From an uncultured Prevotellaceae bacterium (GTDB lineage: Bacteria > Bacteroidota > Bacteroidia > Bacteroidales > Muribaculaceae): a stretch of DNA of 64,000 nt. The stretch covers positions 78,925 to 142,924 of the forward strand of contig CAMYCE010000001.1 of assembly GCA_947254205.1 (NCBI GenBank), written 5' to 3'. Positions 17,004 through 28,600 of the stretch are shown piece after piece (within the stretch, counting starts at the first letter, position 1; every line of letters starts with the position of its first letter). The translations under genes were made by a program, and so were the position numbers. The notes below the pieces were generated by a model that searched no databases, was not told where the DNA came from, and worked only from the letters and a program-made list of their open reading frames with translations.

Positions 17004-17762
17004 ATGAAAAAGTTTTTACTTTCAATTTTCATGATGCTCTTGAGCATCAACACTATTGTTTTGGCAAGTGTGCCACAAAAAATCGCCTACCAAATCATGG
17101 TGCTTGATCCCGCCAATGGTCGCATCATGGCCAATGCCAATGTGGCACTGCGCATCGAGATTCGCCAAGGTAGCGAAAACGGTACTGCTGTGTTTGGTCA
17201 AGATTTCAACACCACTACCGACAAGAATGGCACCTGCGCCATCATGCTCGACATTCCTGCCGGCACCAACTGGTCGCAAGGCAACTACTACTTTGCAACC
17301 CTCATCAATGGCAAACTCACCGGAGCTTCACACATTGCCAGCGTGCCCTATGCCCTTGTATCTGGCCAACTCGATGGTGTGATCACTCGTCAAGAACTGA
17401 TTGGAACATGGGAACTCGTGCCCGGCACTCCCGGCAACACCGACCAATTTGATGACGGCATTTATCAGAAATACAATAAACTCACCTATGTCTTCAATGC
17501 CGATGGCACTGCAAGCATATCGGCCGAAAGGGAAGATAACAGACGTGGTAATATCGACTTAAGCAACTATGAGATAACTTTTAACTGGACACTCACTCCA
17601 ACAGGAACACTGGTTGTGACCAATAGGAAGGACACGAAACATCCCAACGACACCGAATTTCTCGAGTATTTTCCTGTGATTAAAATGGGAGAAGGCAAGT
17701 GCGTGTTTCCAATCTGTGACAGCGACTGTAATTATAGTTATATCTTGACCAAGAAGCAATAA
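17004..17762 (+). CDS. Secreted protein with N-terminal Bacteroidetes surface domain and lipocalin-like C-terminal half
   Basis: The 252-residue product has a signal peptide (MKKFLLSIFMMLLSINTIVLA). Residues about 18-120 (VPQKIAYQIMVLDPANGRIMANANVALRIEI, then EIRQGSENGTAVFGQDFNTT) match the beta-sandwich that opens many secreted Bacteroidetes proteins. From about 130 the pattern LIGTWELVPGTPGNTDQF...YVFNADGTASI looks lipocalin-like. There is no obvious T9SS tail on this protein; the next gene, 6 bases downstream, has one. I chose the ATG at 17004 because it starts the signal peptide; an upstream in-frame start at 16902 would add 34 residues without a signal. Confidence 0.7.
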   Translation: MKKFLLSIFMMLLSINTIVLASVPQKIAYQIMVLDPANGRIMANANVALRIEIRQGSENGTAVFGQDFNTTTDKNGTCAIMLDIPAGTNWSQGNYYFATLINGKLTGASHIASVPYALVSGQLDGVITRQELIGTWELVPGTPGNTDQFDDGIYQKYNKLTYVFNADGTASISAEREDNRRGNIDLSNYEITFNWTLTPTGTLVVTNRKDTKHPNDTEFLEYFPVIKMGEGKCVFPICDSDCNYSYILTKKQ

Positions 17763-17767
17763 AAAAG

Positions 17768-18226
17768 ATGGCACACACAATGAAAACAGGATTAACACTG
17801 CTCACAGCCATCATCGCTGCAAGTGCCGGCGCAACCGACTATGCCACTATAGCGCAACCAGTTGTGGCCTATGCCACCAATGGCAACACATCGACCACAC
17901 TGCTTGCCCTGCCTGCCATGATTGCCAACACCAACGAGGCAACCTATGTGATGGGCAATGTGGTGCCTGGCGAAATCATCAACAGTGCCGATGTTGCAAT
18001 GGTGCACAGCCAAGCAACCCCAATTCTCACCATCACGGGCAATGTAGTTGAGGTGAAAGCAAGCGAAAAATCAGGGTCATCGACTCTTGCGATTTTTGAT
18101 GCAACAGGGCGCAAACTAGGCGTGTGGACTTTGCAAAATGGCAGGGCAAGCATCATGCTGCCCGGTGCTGGCGTGTATCTCGTGAAGATGGAAGGCTATA
18201 GCCAAAAGATCGTGATTCACTCCTAA
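17768..18226 (+). CDS. Small secreted protein with T9SS-type C-terminal tail
   Basis: The 152-residue product has a signal peptide (MKTGLTLLTAIIAASAGA when read from the internal ATG at 17780) and a C-terminal beta domain of about 70 residues ending GVYLVKMEGYSQKIVIHS, the pattern of type IX sorting domains (G-x-Y-x-V-K/R, then K-x-x-x). About half the protein is thus sorting domain, leaving a short passenger of about 60 residues. The start may be 17768 or 17780. It directly follows the upstream secreted protein and is probably co-transcribed; a split of one ancestral protein into two genes is possible. Confidence 0.65.
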   Translation: MAHTMKTGLTLLTAIIAASAGATDYATIAQPVVAYATNGNTSTTLLALPAMIANTNEATYVMGNVVPGEIINSADVAMVHSQATPILTITGNVVEVKASEKSGSSTLAIFDATGRKLGVWTLQNGRASIMLPGAGVYLVKMEGYSQKIVIHS

Positions 18227-18261
18227 GAAAAGGGAAGCTTATCAGCGTAATTGCACGTAAT

Positions 18262-18382
18262 TAAACCCAAATCGGTCATTAGGTCGCAATAAGAAAATAT
18301 CTTAGGCTTTTCCTTGCCTTTGTCAAATTATTTTGAATAATTTGACAAAAACAAAGAAACCTAATGACCGATGGGGGTTAAA
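18262..18382. repeat. MITE-like element, internally deleted copy C (about 120 bp)
   Basis: Orientation is opposite to copies A and B. Both ends CAAATCGGTCATTAGG / CCTAATGACCGATGGGG are present, but the middle is missing, leaving the perfect palindrome GTCAAATTATT-TTG-AATAATTTGAC at the join. The result can fold on itself over much of its length and lies between convergent genes. Confidence 0.85.
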
Positions 18383-18411
18383 TTATGAGTCTTACGGTAA
18401 TTTGCTTCTTA

Positions 18412-19893
18412 TTAAGACAATTGGTCGAAACGAGAGAGCAACTGCAACACGCGCTTCTCGATGCGCTCAACACCACCCTCCACATTTGACTCGATGTTGA
18501 GAGGCAACACGGGATCGTGAAGCGACTGCCGCAACAAAAACCAGCCTTGCTCTTGAGCCGAAGTGCAAGCCACTCTCACACCCTCGTGGTTGGGGGTCAC
18601 CATCTCCCACCCTTCTTGCTCGCTCACCAACTGCTGCAACTCGGCAAGCACTTGCTCGCCATAGGCCTTGAAATGAGGAGTGGCGATAGCAAAACGCAAC
18701 TCTTTGCTCTCGTAGGGTTGCTTGAGATCGGCAATGAGTTCTTGCAGTTGACGTCCTTGCTTCTTGAGGCGAGCCACCTCGATGAGTAATTTGGCCACAA
18801 GATAGGCTCCATCGTCGAGAAAATAGTTCTCGCGCAAGGCGGCATGTCCCGATGTTTCGATAGCAAGCCAGCACTCGCCTCCCTCACGATTGATGCGAAT
18901 TCCCTCATTAATCACATTGCGATAGCCACGGCGATAGCGATGATGCACGCCACCATGAGCGGTGATAAACCGGGCAAGCCCATCGGAAGTGACCGAGTCG
19001 GTCACAATGGTGCTCCCCGGGTGCTCGCACAACACTACCGAGCCAATGAGGGCAATGAGGGCATTGCGATTGATGGGATTGCCGGTGCAATCAACAATGG
19101 CCGAGCGGTCGACATCAGTATCAAAAATAATGCCCAAATCGGCTTTATTTTTCACCACAGCCTCGCAAATCGAAGCCATAGCCGTTTTGTCTTCGGGATT
19201 GGGCACATGGTTCAAAAAACGACCATCGGGATTCAAAAATTGGCTACCAGTCACATCGGCTCCCAAGGGAGTGAGCACCTTGTGGGCAAAAAAGCCTCCG
19301 GCTCCATTTCCTGCATCAACAATGATTTTCATGCCACTCAAGGGTTGCTCACCGCCGGCCTTGCGCACACACTGCACAAGCGACTGGCAATATTTTTCCA
19401 TAAAGTCGATCTGTGCCACAGCATTGGGTTGTGGCTCTTGGCTTTTCAACTGCTTGGGTTGAGAGGCAAGCTGTAGAATAGCAGCAATGTCGGGTTTGTC
19501 AAGCCCACCTTGTGAGGTGAAGAACTTGAGCCCATTGCGATTGAATGGCAAGTGACTGGCTGTGACCATGACCGAGCCATCAACCTTCAGCTCATCGTCG
19601 ACCGTGGCCATAAACATGGCTGGAGTAGAAGCCATGCCAAAGTCGAGCACACGTGCTCCTGTCTTGACGGTTCCATCAATAAAAGCACTCTTGAGCTTGG
19701 GCCCCGAAATGCGCGAATCGGTGCCAATAGCCACAGTGGGCTTGGTGGCTCCTGTGTGCTCGGCAAGCCAAGCCACAAATGCCATGGCAATGTGCTCTAT
19801 AACTTGTGGTGTGAGGTTCACCTGCTCGCCTTTCACCCCTTCAAGGGCTATGCCACGAATGTCGGAACCATTTTGCAGTTTTTTCAAATCCAT
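18412..19893 (-). CDS. Phosphomannomutase/phosphoglucomutase family enzyme
   Basis: The 493-residue product belongs to the alpha-D-phosphohexomutase superfamily, which moves phosphate between C1 and C6 of hexoses through a phosphoserine. Visible motifs: the active-site serine loop VTASHLPFNRNGLKFFT, the Mg-binding loop IFDTDVDRSAIVD, and the sugar-binding ETSGHAALREN. The early IRGIALEG segment and length fit the PMM/PGM group. It supplies mannose- or glucose-1-phosphate for surface glycans. It appears to be transcribed alone. Confidence 0.9.
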   Translation of the reverse strand: MDLKKLQNGSDIRGIALEGVKGEQVNLTPQVIEHIAMAFVAWLAEHTGATKPTVAIGTDSRISGPKLKSAFIDGTVKTGARVLDFGMASTPAMFMATVDDELKVDGSVMVTASHLPFNRNGLKFFTSQGGLDKPDIAAILQLASQPKQLKSQEPQPNAVAQIDFMEKYCQSLVQCVRKAGGEQPLSGMKIIVDAGNGAGGFFAHKVLTPLGADVTGSQFLNPDGRFLNHVPNPEDKTAMASICEAVVKNKADLGIIFDTDVDRSAIVDCTGNPINRNALIALIGSVVLCEHPGSTIVTDSVTSDGLARFITAHGGVHHRYRRGYRNVINEGIRINREGGECWLAIETSGHAALRENYFLDDGAYLVAKLLIEVARLKKQGRQLQELIADLKQPYESKELRFAIATPHFKAYGEQVLAELQQLVSEQEGWEMVTPNHEGVRVACTSAQEQGWFLLRQSLHDPVLPLNIESNVEGGVERIEKRVLQLLSRFDQLS

Positions 19894-19977
19894 GTTTAGT
19901 CTATATTTTTTTTTATGAGTGGGTCAACTATCAAATGTATTTGCTCTTTAATCTCGGTTTTTAAAGAATATCACAGC

Positions 19978-20604
19978 TCAAATGTCTTTGATCACGCCTT
20001 TGCGCTTGAGTTCTTTAAACTCCTTCACTTCTTGCGTGGCGGCTTCTTGTTGCAATTGCTCTTTGGTCTTGGAGGCTTGCGAGGGCTGTTTTTTTTGAAT
20101 TTTTTGCTTTTTGCTCTCGTGATTGGGTTGTTGAGCCTTATTTTCGGCAAAACTTTTAATCACATCGTCGACAGCTTCGCGATTGCCAAACAAGTAGTTG
20201 ATGGTGACTTGCACCACAAGGTCGCTCTTTTTCGACACCAAGTTCACCAGCAGACAACGAGTGCCATCGGGCATGATGCCCTCAACCGAGTAGCCCTTGA
20301 AGTCTTTCACCTTCACCTTTCCCTTCTTGATGTCATACATGTTGAAGTCGACAGCCTTGCGCAAGAGTGTTTGGGTATAAATATCTTTAGAGCCGTTCTT
20401 GTCTTGAGCATATAGCTGAATGGTGAGCTGCATGTCTTCCCATGTCTGTTCATAATAGGTGGAGGTGTTCCACCCCACTGTGCCCCCTTCGGGCACGGCA
20501 AAATTCAAGTTATATTTACTCCATGTGAGGTCGCGGGCATCAACTGGCACGGCAACCACACACAATGCCAACCACAAGAGCGATAAACAAAGAAATTTTT
20601 TCAT
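19978..20604 (-). CDS. Exported protein of unknown function with Lys/Gln-rich tail
   Basis: The 208-residue product has a signal peptide (MKKFLCLSLLWLALCVVAVPVDA), a beta-rich domain (about 25-150, with RDLTWSKYNLNFAVPEGG and a stretch YFNREAVDDVIKSF-like end LFGNREAVDDVIKSF) and a highly charged C-terminal 55 residues (HESKKQKIQKKQPSQASK and similar), probably unstructured or coiled-coil. No family recognised. The gene lies between a phosphohexomutase and a lysozyme gene, all on the minus strand. A possible -7 box TAATTTTG is at 20631-20638 on the minus strand, 27 bases before the start. Confidence 0.65.
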   Translation of the reverse strand: MKKFLCLSLLWLALCVVAVPVDARDLTWSKYNLNFAVPEGGTVGWNTSTYYEQTWEDMQLTIQLYAQDKNGSKDIYTQTLLRKAVDFNMYDIKKGKVKVKDFKGYSVEGIMPDGTRCLLVNLVSKKSDLVVQVTINYLFGNREAVDDVIKSFAENKAQQPNHESKKQKIQKKQPSQASKTKEQLQQEAATQEVKEFKELKRKGVIKDI

Positions 20605-20675
20605 GTCAAGAGCTTCATTTTATTGTTTTTCAAAATTATTCTTTATCTCAAAAAGATGTACCCCCATTATTGGGC

Positions 20676-21452
20676 TTAAGAGGCACGCTTGTGCATCAAT
20701 TCAAGCCAATCGTTCCAATCGTTGCGCGAGCCATTAAACACATTGAGGTCGACCTCACCCTTCACCCCATCAATAGTGCCCCAGTGGCTATATTGCTGAA
20801 TGTGATGCCCCACTTTCACCTTGTGGGGAGGCTTAAAGGTGCACAACCACAACATTTCACCCGCAAAATGGTCTTTTATCCACTTGTCATAGCCATGTTG
20901 ATTGGTATAAATCATCACCTTGTGGCCACCTTGCTTGAGAGGTTCAATCATAGCCTTTAGGCGTGCAATCACTGTGCCGTTGCTCACTCCCTTGTCGTTG
21001 TTCCAGTCTTCAACGTCTATCACAAGAGGCAAGTCGAGGCTCACTCCTGCCACAGCCTTCATGAAATTGACGGCCTGTTGCTTGCCATCAACCGACTTGC
21101 GAAAAAAATGATAGGCACCCACTTTGAGCCCAGCTTGAGTGGCTTGCATGGCATTGCGAGCAAAATGCTTGTCGCGATAGTTAGCTCCCTCGCTCGACTT
21201 GATGTAGACAAACGACACGTCGCTCTCTCTCACCTTGTCGAAGTCGATGTGACCATTGTAGCGCGAAATGTCGATGCCCACAATGGGAAAAACACGCCTG
21301 TCTACTCCCAACCTGTTATAGAAATCGCCCCTGCACTGCTTGTATAGCAACACAGCCAAAGCCACAAGCATCGTGGCTCCTCCCAGCAACAGCCAGCGCG
21401 TGGCACGCTGAGTCAAAGAATTCTTTCTTCTATATCGGCGGCGACTTGCCAT
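20676..21452 (-). CDS. GH25 family lysozyme, membrane-anchored or exported
   Basis: The 258-residue product has a basic N-terminus and one hydrophobic segment (WLLLGGATMLVALAVLLY), then a glycoside hydrolase family 25 domain: FPIVGIDISRYNGHIDFDKV (first acidic residue of the active site), FVYIKSSEGANYRD, GAYHFFRKSVDGKQQAVNF and VIDVEDWNNDKG (catalytic Asp/Glu pair). GH25 enzymes cut the MurNAc-GlcNAc bond of peptidoglycan. With no cleavage site clearly seen, it may remain anchored. It may modify the wall during growth; the distance from the phage-type genes makes a prophage origin unlikely. Confidence 0.9.
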   Translation of the reverse strand: MASRRRYRRKNSLTQRATRWLLLGGATMLVALAVLLYKQCRGDFYNRLGVDRRVFPIVGIDISRYNGHIDFDKVRESDVSFVYIKSSEGANYRDKHFARNAMQATQAGLKVGAYHFFRKSVDGKQQAVNFMKAVAGVSLDLPLVIDVEDWNNDKGVSNGTVIARLKAMIEPLKQGGHKVMIYTNQHGYDKWIKDHFAGEMLWLCTFKPPHKVKVGHHIQQYSHWGTIDGVKGEVDLNVFNGSRNDWNDWLELMHKRAS

Positions 21453-21539
21453 TATTGAGCTATCATCAATATTTTTCCAATTTCGTTGACGTAAAGTTAG
21501 TGAAAAAGTTTAACCCAACTGCACTATTTAAAATAATTT

Positions 21540-21570
21540 AAAGGTGGCAACCACAAGGGACACCACCTTT
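21540..21570 (-). terminator. Hairpin after yidC
   Basis: Inverted repeat AAAGGTGG / CCACCTTT with a 15-base spacer 33 bases after the yidC stop. On the minus strand it is followed by AAATTA, so its use as an intrinsic terminator is plausible, not certain. Confidence 0.5.
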
Positions 21571-21602
21571 ATTTATTTCATGATTAAGCACTCAAGTGCT
21601 GT

Positions 21603-23711
21603 TTAGCGACGTTTTTTGCCTTGCTTGGATTGCTCACGCAAAGCTGCTTGTTGCTGACGTTGAGCCTCTTCAAGACGAGCCATGAAGCCACTCTTCTTTT
21701 TGGGTTTCTTGGCATTCTCGGCCATGCGAGCTCTCACATCGGCTTCTTTCACCATAGCACGGCAGGCATAGGTTTGAATGATAGTGAGCAACAGCGAGAT
21801 AAAGTAATAGTAGCTCAAGCCCGACGCATAGTTGTTGAAGAAAACAAGGAAGAACACGGGCATGAGATACATCATCCACTTCATGCCTGGCATTTGGTTG
21901 CTCGACGATTGCGACTGCATGGTCAAGTAGGTATAGGCAATATTGGTGACCGTCATGAGCAAGCAAAAGAGGCTAATGTGGTTGCCAAAGTAGCTCGAGA
22001 TAATGGGAATTTGAGTCGTCCACGAGTAAATGGCATCGGGAGCCGAAAGGTCGGCAGCCCACAAGAACGACTGACCACGCAACTCGATGCACGAGGGGAA
22101 GAAGGCAAACACTGCAATGTAGATGGGCATGGTGAGCAACATGGGCAAGCAACCGCCCAAGGGGCTTGCACCTGCTTGGTTGTAGAGTTCCATCGTTTTT
22201 TGCTGACGCTTAATGGCATTTTCTTGGCCGGGATATTTGTCGTTGATGGCTTTAATATCGGGAGCAAGAATGCGCATTTTGGCCTGCGACTTGAGGCTCT
22301 TGACAGTGAAAGGGAACAATATCAACTTGATGAAGATGGTGAGCAACAAGATGATGATGCCATAGCTACCTATAAATGAACCCAACCAGTTGAACACGGG
22401 CAACACCACATAGGTGTTGATCAAGCGGAAGAAGGCCCAGCCCATCGAGATGAGGCGAGTGAGCTCGAGGTCTTCATCTTTATCTTTAGCCACCTTTGCT
22501 GTGGGATACTTGGCCATCATGTCGGCATAGTTGTTGAGCAAGCGATAGCGATTGGGACCCAGATAGAGGAAAAACGAGGCTGGATTGGGCGAAGTTGACT
22601 TATAGTCGAGTGTGGAATGCACAGTCAAGTCTTTGAGGTAGTGCTCATAGTCGGGCGACTCCTTGCCAAAGGGCACACTCTTGAGCTGAGCGCCCATGAA
22701 TGCACCATCGGGAATAAACACTGCCGAGAAAAACTGGTTTTTGGTCGAAATCCACTTCATGCGGTCTTGCATGTTTTCTTCTTTCTCGCTGGCTTCGTTC
22801 AAGTAGTCGACATCGCCACCGGCATATTTATAGTAGATAGTGCTGTTGCGCTCTTCAAACATTTTGCCCTCCTCGTGGCGACTCATCTTTTGATGCCAAT
22901 AGAAGTCTATGTTGGGAATGGTCGACTCTATCACCTTGTTCATGCCACGCTGCACAATTTCCATGCGCACCATATAGTTTCCACCACTGGCAAGCGTGTA
23001 GCGAATGCCAAACATGGAACCTGCACCCAAGTCAAGGTCCATTTCAACGGTAGAGTCGTTGAGCTGACGTGGAGTGAAATAGTAGTCCTTGGTGTCGTAG
23101 CGACGCGCATTGGTGTTTAAAATGAAACTATACACATTTTCGCCGGGCGAGAACACTTCGACCTTTTTGGTGAGGTGAGCCGACTTGTAGCCCAGCAGTG
23201 TAGCACGGCTAATCATGCCACCCTTTGAGGAAATTTCGAGTTCGAGCGAGTCGTTTTTGAGCTTCACAACTTGGTTGCTGCCTCTCATTTTGCTGGCAAA
23301 CTGCCCGTTCAGGCTATAAGTTTCATTGAGCTTGCGCAAAGCCCCAATAGCTTGATTGTTGAGTTTGATGTCGGCAATTTTGGCATCAAGCACATCGCCC
23401 ACTGCCACTTTTTTTCCTTCAACTTCAATATTTCCACTCAATTTATCGCCACTAAGTGCAACCTGCACACCTGTTGCCGAGAGTTGGGCCGAATCGCCAC
23501 CAAAATCACGAAGATTTTGCTTGAGCAAAGCCACTTCATCGGCTGTGAGCGAATCGAGCACATGCTGTTGTGGCTGTTGCTTTTCTACCTTGGCTTGTTG
23601 TGTGGCTTGTTGCTGTTGCTGTAGTTCTTCTTGCGAGGGTGTGTTCACATACATGAAACCGAAGAGAACGGCAGCCATGAGCAACATTCCAATGATTGTG
23701 TTTTTATCCAT
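21603..23711 (-). CDS. yidC: Membrane protein insertase YidC
   Basis: The 702-residue product has the gram-negative YidC layout: an N-terminal helix (TIIGMLLMAAVLFGFMYVNTPS), a long periplasmic beta-supersandwich domain (about residues 100-400) and the conserved five-helix OxaA/YidC core from about 440 onward (GIIILLLTIFIKLILFPFTVKSLKSQAKM, GGCLPMLLTMPIYIAVFAFF, SSSNQMPGMKWMMYLMPVFFLVFFNNYASGL). The C-terminus ends in a basic tail (KQGKKRR), helping ribosome contact. YidC inserts membrane proteins alone or with SecYEG. The pyrG gene lies directly upstream on the same strand, 84 bases away. Confidence 0.97.
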   Translation of the reverse strand: MDKNTIIGMLLMAAVLFGFMYVNTPSQEELQQQQQATQQAKVEKQQPQQHVLDSLTADEVALLKQNLRDFGGDSAQLSATGVQVALSGDKLSGNIEVEGKKVAVGDVLDAKIADIKLNNQAIGALRKLNETYSLNGQFASKMRGSNQVVKLKNDSLELEISSKGGMISRATLLGYKSAHLTKKVEVFSPGENVYSFILNTNARRYDTKDYYFTPRQLNDSTVEMDLDLGAGSMFGIRYTLASGGNYMVRMEIVQRGMNKVIESTIPNIDFYWHQKMSRHEEGKMFEERNSTIYYKYAGGDVDYLNEASEKEENMQDRMKWISTKNQFFSAVFIPDGAFMGAQLKSVPFGKESPDYEHYLKDLTVHSTLDYKSTSPNPASFFLYLGPNRYRLLNNYADMMAKYPTAKVAKDKDEDLELTRLISMGWAFFRLINTYVVLPVFNWLGSFIGSYGIIILLLTIFIKLILFPFTVKSLKSQAKMRILAPDIKAINDKYPGQENAIKRQQKTMELYNQAGASPLGGCLPMLLTMPIYIAVFAFFPSCIELRGQSFLWAADLSAPDAIYSWTTQIPIISSYFGNHISLFCLLMTVTNIAYTYLTMQSQSSSNQMPGMKWMMYLMPVFFLVFFNNYASGLSYYYFISLLLTIIQTYACRAMVKEADVRARMAENAKKPKKKSGFMARLEEAQRQQQAALREQSKQGKKRR

Positions 23712-23795
23712 CTGTGTTCTAAAATCGTGTTTTTTAGAATAAATATTTTATACTACGTGGTGAGAGTGCAATGTTTTTTATCGGGTTGCAAAACC

Positions 23796-25457
<1,662 letters not shown>

Positions 25458-25602
25458 GCAATAAATCTTGACCTACCGCCAATTTTCAAGAATTTAATTC
25501 AGAGGAAGTGTTTTTTGAGAAGAAAAACTTTACTAAATGAACTTAATATGCCACACGAAAATGCAGGGCCTCTATTCATGTGTATGGAATCTGTTGATAA
25601 AA

Positions 25603-25638
25603 CATGAGAGTGGCAACTCAACAGCTGCCACTCTCATG
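25603..25638 (-). terminator. Hairpin terminator for the 1503-residue surface protein gene
   Basis: A perfect 13-bp stem CATGAGAGTGGCA / TGCCACTCTCATG with a 10-base loop, followed on the minus strand by TTTTATC, lies 15 bases after the gene's stop. Confidence 0.8.
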
Positions 25639-25652
25639 GAAGATAAGTCAGG

Positions 25653-28600
25653 TTATTTTTTGATGAATTTGACAGTTGCAACAGTGCCATCGGCAGCTTC
25701 GAGACGAGCTACATAGACACCGGCAACAAGGTCGTGCACATGGGTGCTGTGGGCAGTGCCACGAGCCACGCAAGCTCCATTCAAGCTCACCAAGCTCCAC
25801 ATGGCCACATTATCGCTGAATTCAACGAGCTGTGTCGTGGGGTCATAGTTCATGCCCGGCATCGAGCCTTGAGCTGTCATCGAGTTCACACCGCTCTCAT
25901 CGCCAATTTCAAAGGTGATGGATTTTGTCTCGGCACGGCCGCTGGCATACACAGCAGTCACGCTTGCAGTGTGCAAGCCCTTGTTGAGACCACTGAGCAA
26001 AGCTTGATTTTTTTGTGCATCAACGTTTTCAACCTTTTTGCCATCGAGCATCACCTCATAGGTGGCACGATCAACTTGTGGCTTCACGCTCTTGCCGTCG
26101 GCATAGGGGTATTCCTCGCCCACAAACATGTTGTCGATCATCAAGAACACGTTTTTCTCGTAGTTGTTGAACAACACCACACGCTTGGCCTGTGAGGGAA
26201 CTACGACATTGAGTTCGGTCCATTTTCTTGAATCGACTGCAGGCAAGTTGTCGCCAAGCCAAGTAATGTCGGCCTCGGTTTTGGGATACTCAACAGTGGT
26301 GTAGCCCACCTTGAGAGCGGCTTTGGTCTGCTCGGTTGCAAGGTTGCGCAAGTAGCAATTAAATGTGACTTTACCTGTGCAGTTGAGAATGGGAGAGAAC
26401 ACAAAGTCGCGATTGGCTTGTGTGCGATTGCCCATTGAGGCAAGATATTGCTTGCCCGAGAGAGGCAACGAGCCTTGCTCCATGAAGTTGATAGCCGGCT
26501 GGGTTGCATAGGGGTTAAACGCTATGAAGCTCAAGGCTTCGCCCATGTGTGGGAAGGTGAAATCTTTAAACTCAACAGTTTTGTCTTTGTCGCGGTCCCA
26601 GTAAATCCAGTTGCAATCGGGGCGAGCCGGCTCAACAGTGAATGGATTGTAGCTTTCAAAGTCGTCGAAGAAATAGTTGGCACTATTCCACGAGAGCATT
26701 CGTTCACGGCCCTTGTTGGTTTTGTCGACCTTCACGTTGAAGGCAGGCAACAGACGCTCAATGAAGTTTACATTCTCGGTAAAGTCGCGAGCATCGCTGG
26801 TGTATTGCACCTTGCGAGTAATGGGGTCAAAACCATCGAGCTCGGCATGGAGCACATAAGCACCCTTGGGCAGGTCAGCAAGCACCCACTCGCCTTGAGC
26901 ATTCTTCCCAACAGGATAAACAACGGGTTGTTTATCATCGGTTGCAAGAGTAATCACGGGAGTGCCTGTAACCTCGCCGGCATTGGTAGTGACCTTAAAC
27001 ACCACGTTGGCAGTGAGGTTGTTGGTCACAGTGTTGGAGAGTGCCGGAGTCGAAACCTCGCTATCGGCAACGATGCTCTTCACTCCATATTGATAGGTGC
27101 CCATGGGCAGGGTTGCAAAATTCTTGTCGGTGTAGCTCATGGTCTCGGCAGGCATGGTAGCCACTTCTTGCCAGTCGCCACCATTGGCGAGCGAGCGGCG
27201 CACAAGTTGATATTGCTTTTGGCACTGAACGGTTGTCATGCTCTCGCCATTGGGGAGCAATTCGCCATATTCAATTTCAAAGAGCAAGTTTTTCTCCATG
27301 TTGTGCTGGTCGAGATATTCAAAAGCTCCAGTTTTGTAGTCGGCCCAGAAACCAAAGGTGTTTTTCTTGAATTCAAGACCTTCGCGAGTGCCAGCATCGG
27401 CATACACGTCTAAGTTGCCATTGTAGCACAATGCCACCAGTGCACCACCCTTCACGTTAAAGGGCTTTTCGAGTTCGTAGCTTGTCCATTCGTTATCAAC
27501 ATTAACAATATTCTTTTGCTCATAGAGCACTTGACTTGTGGGGTTGCCTTTGCTGTCGAGAGCAAGCACCACGAGGTCTACGCTCTTGTGGGCACCATGA
27601 GTGACATCGGTTTTCCAAGTCACTTTGGTGAGCGCCATGTCGTGACGATAAACGGCACCCACAAGGCTGCGAGGAGTGGGGTTGAACACGCCAATGTTGG
27701 CCACGCCCTCACCCTTGTGATAAAACTCGCGAGTGACATCGATGGGAGCTTTCCAGCCGACAAGCACATTGTTGTCGGGTTGCACGGTAGCTTTCACCAA
27801 GCGAGGAGCCACTGCCTTGGGGGCAAGTGTGAGAGTTGCCACTGCCGCTTGAGCTTCGGTGAGTTTCACTGTTGCCGAAGCATTTTTGAGACCACTGTGT
27901 GAGGCAGTCACTTCATATTCGCCCTCAAAGGCATTTTCAACCTTAAATGAGCCATCGCCCACGGTGTGAGCAGTGAGCACGTTGCCCTCTTTCACATCGC
28001 GCAACACCACCTTGGCATCTTGCAAAGGCTTGTTGTCGGCACCAGCCACAGCACCTGTGATGGTGATAGTTTTTAATTGAGTCATCACCAAGTCAACGGG
28101 CAATGTTTCGTCTTTCACCACATTGATTTCTTGCGAGAGTTTGGCAAATCCTTTTTTGGTAGCCTCGAGAGTGTATCGTCCCTCGGGCACACGGGCAAAG
28201 CTCCATGCGCCTTGCTCGCTCGACCGAGTGGAGAACTCTGTGCCTTGCAATGCAATCGTGGCATCAGCCACTGGGGCATCTCCACACTTAATAGTGCCCT
28301 TGAGCTCGCCTTCGGTGGCCTCACTCACCTTGATGCTATAGATGGTGAGTCTAAACATCCCGGGGTCGGAAGTCTTGTGAATGGCAAGACTCTTGGCATA
28401 GTCGTGAGTCGAGGTGTAATAGGCCACATATTTTTGTGCTTTGCCATCTTCGGGGTTTTTAACCACAAAGTCGCTCACCTTTTCATAGGCTGCAAGGTCG
28501 GCTTGATTCATGCCTTTGCCAAAGAGCAACGACATTTTTTCGGGCAACTCTTCGCTATAGGCCTTAGCCATGATTTCAATCTTATATTTCACACCCTTCT

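Noticed and set aside
20676..21452. GH25 lysozyme as a sign of a prophage
   Set aside because: The gene is flanked by housekeeping genes with no holin, integrase or structural phage genes nearby.
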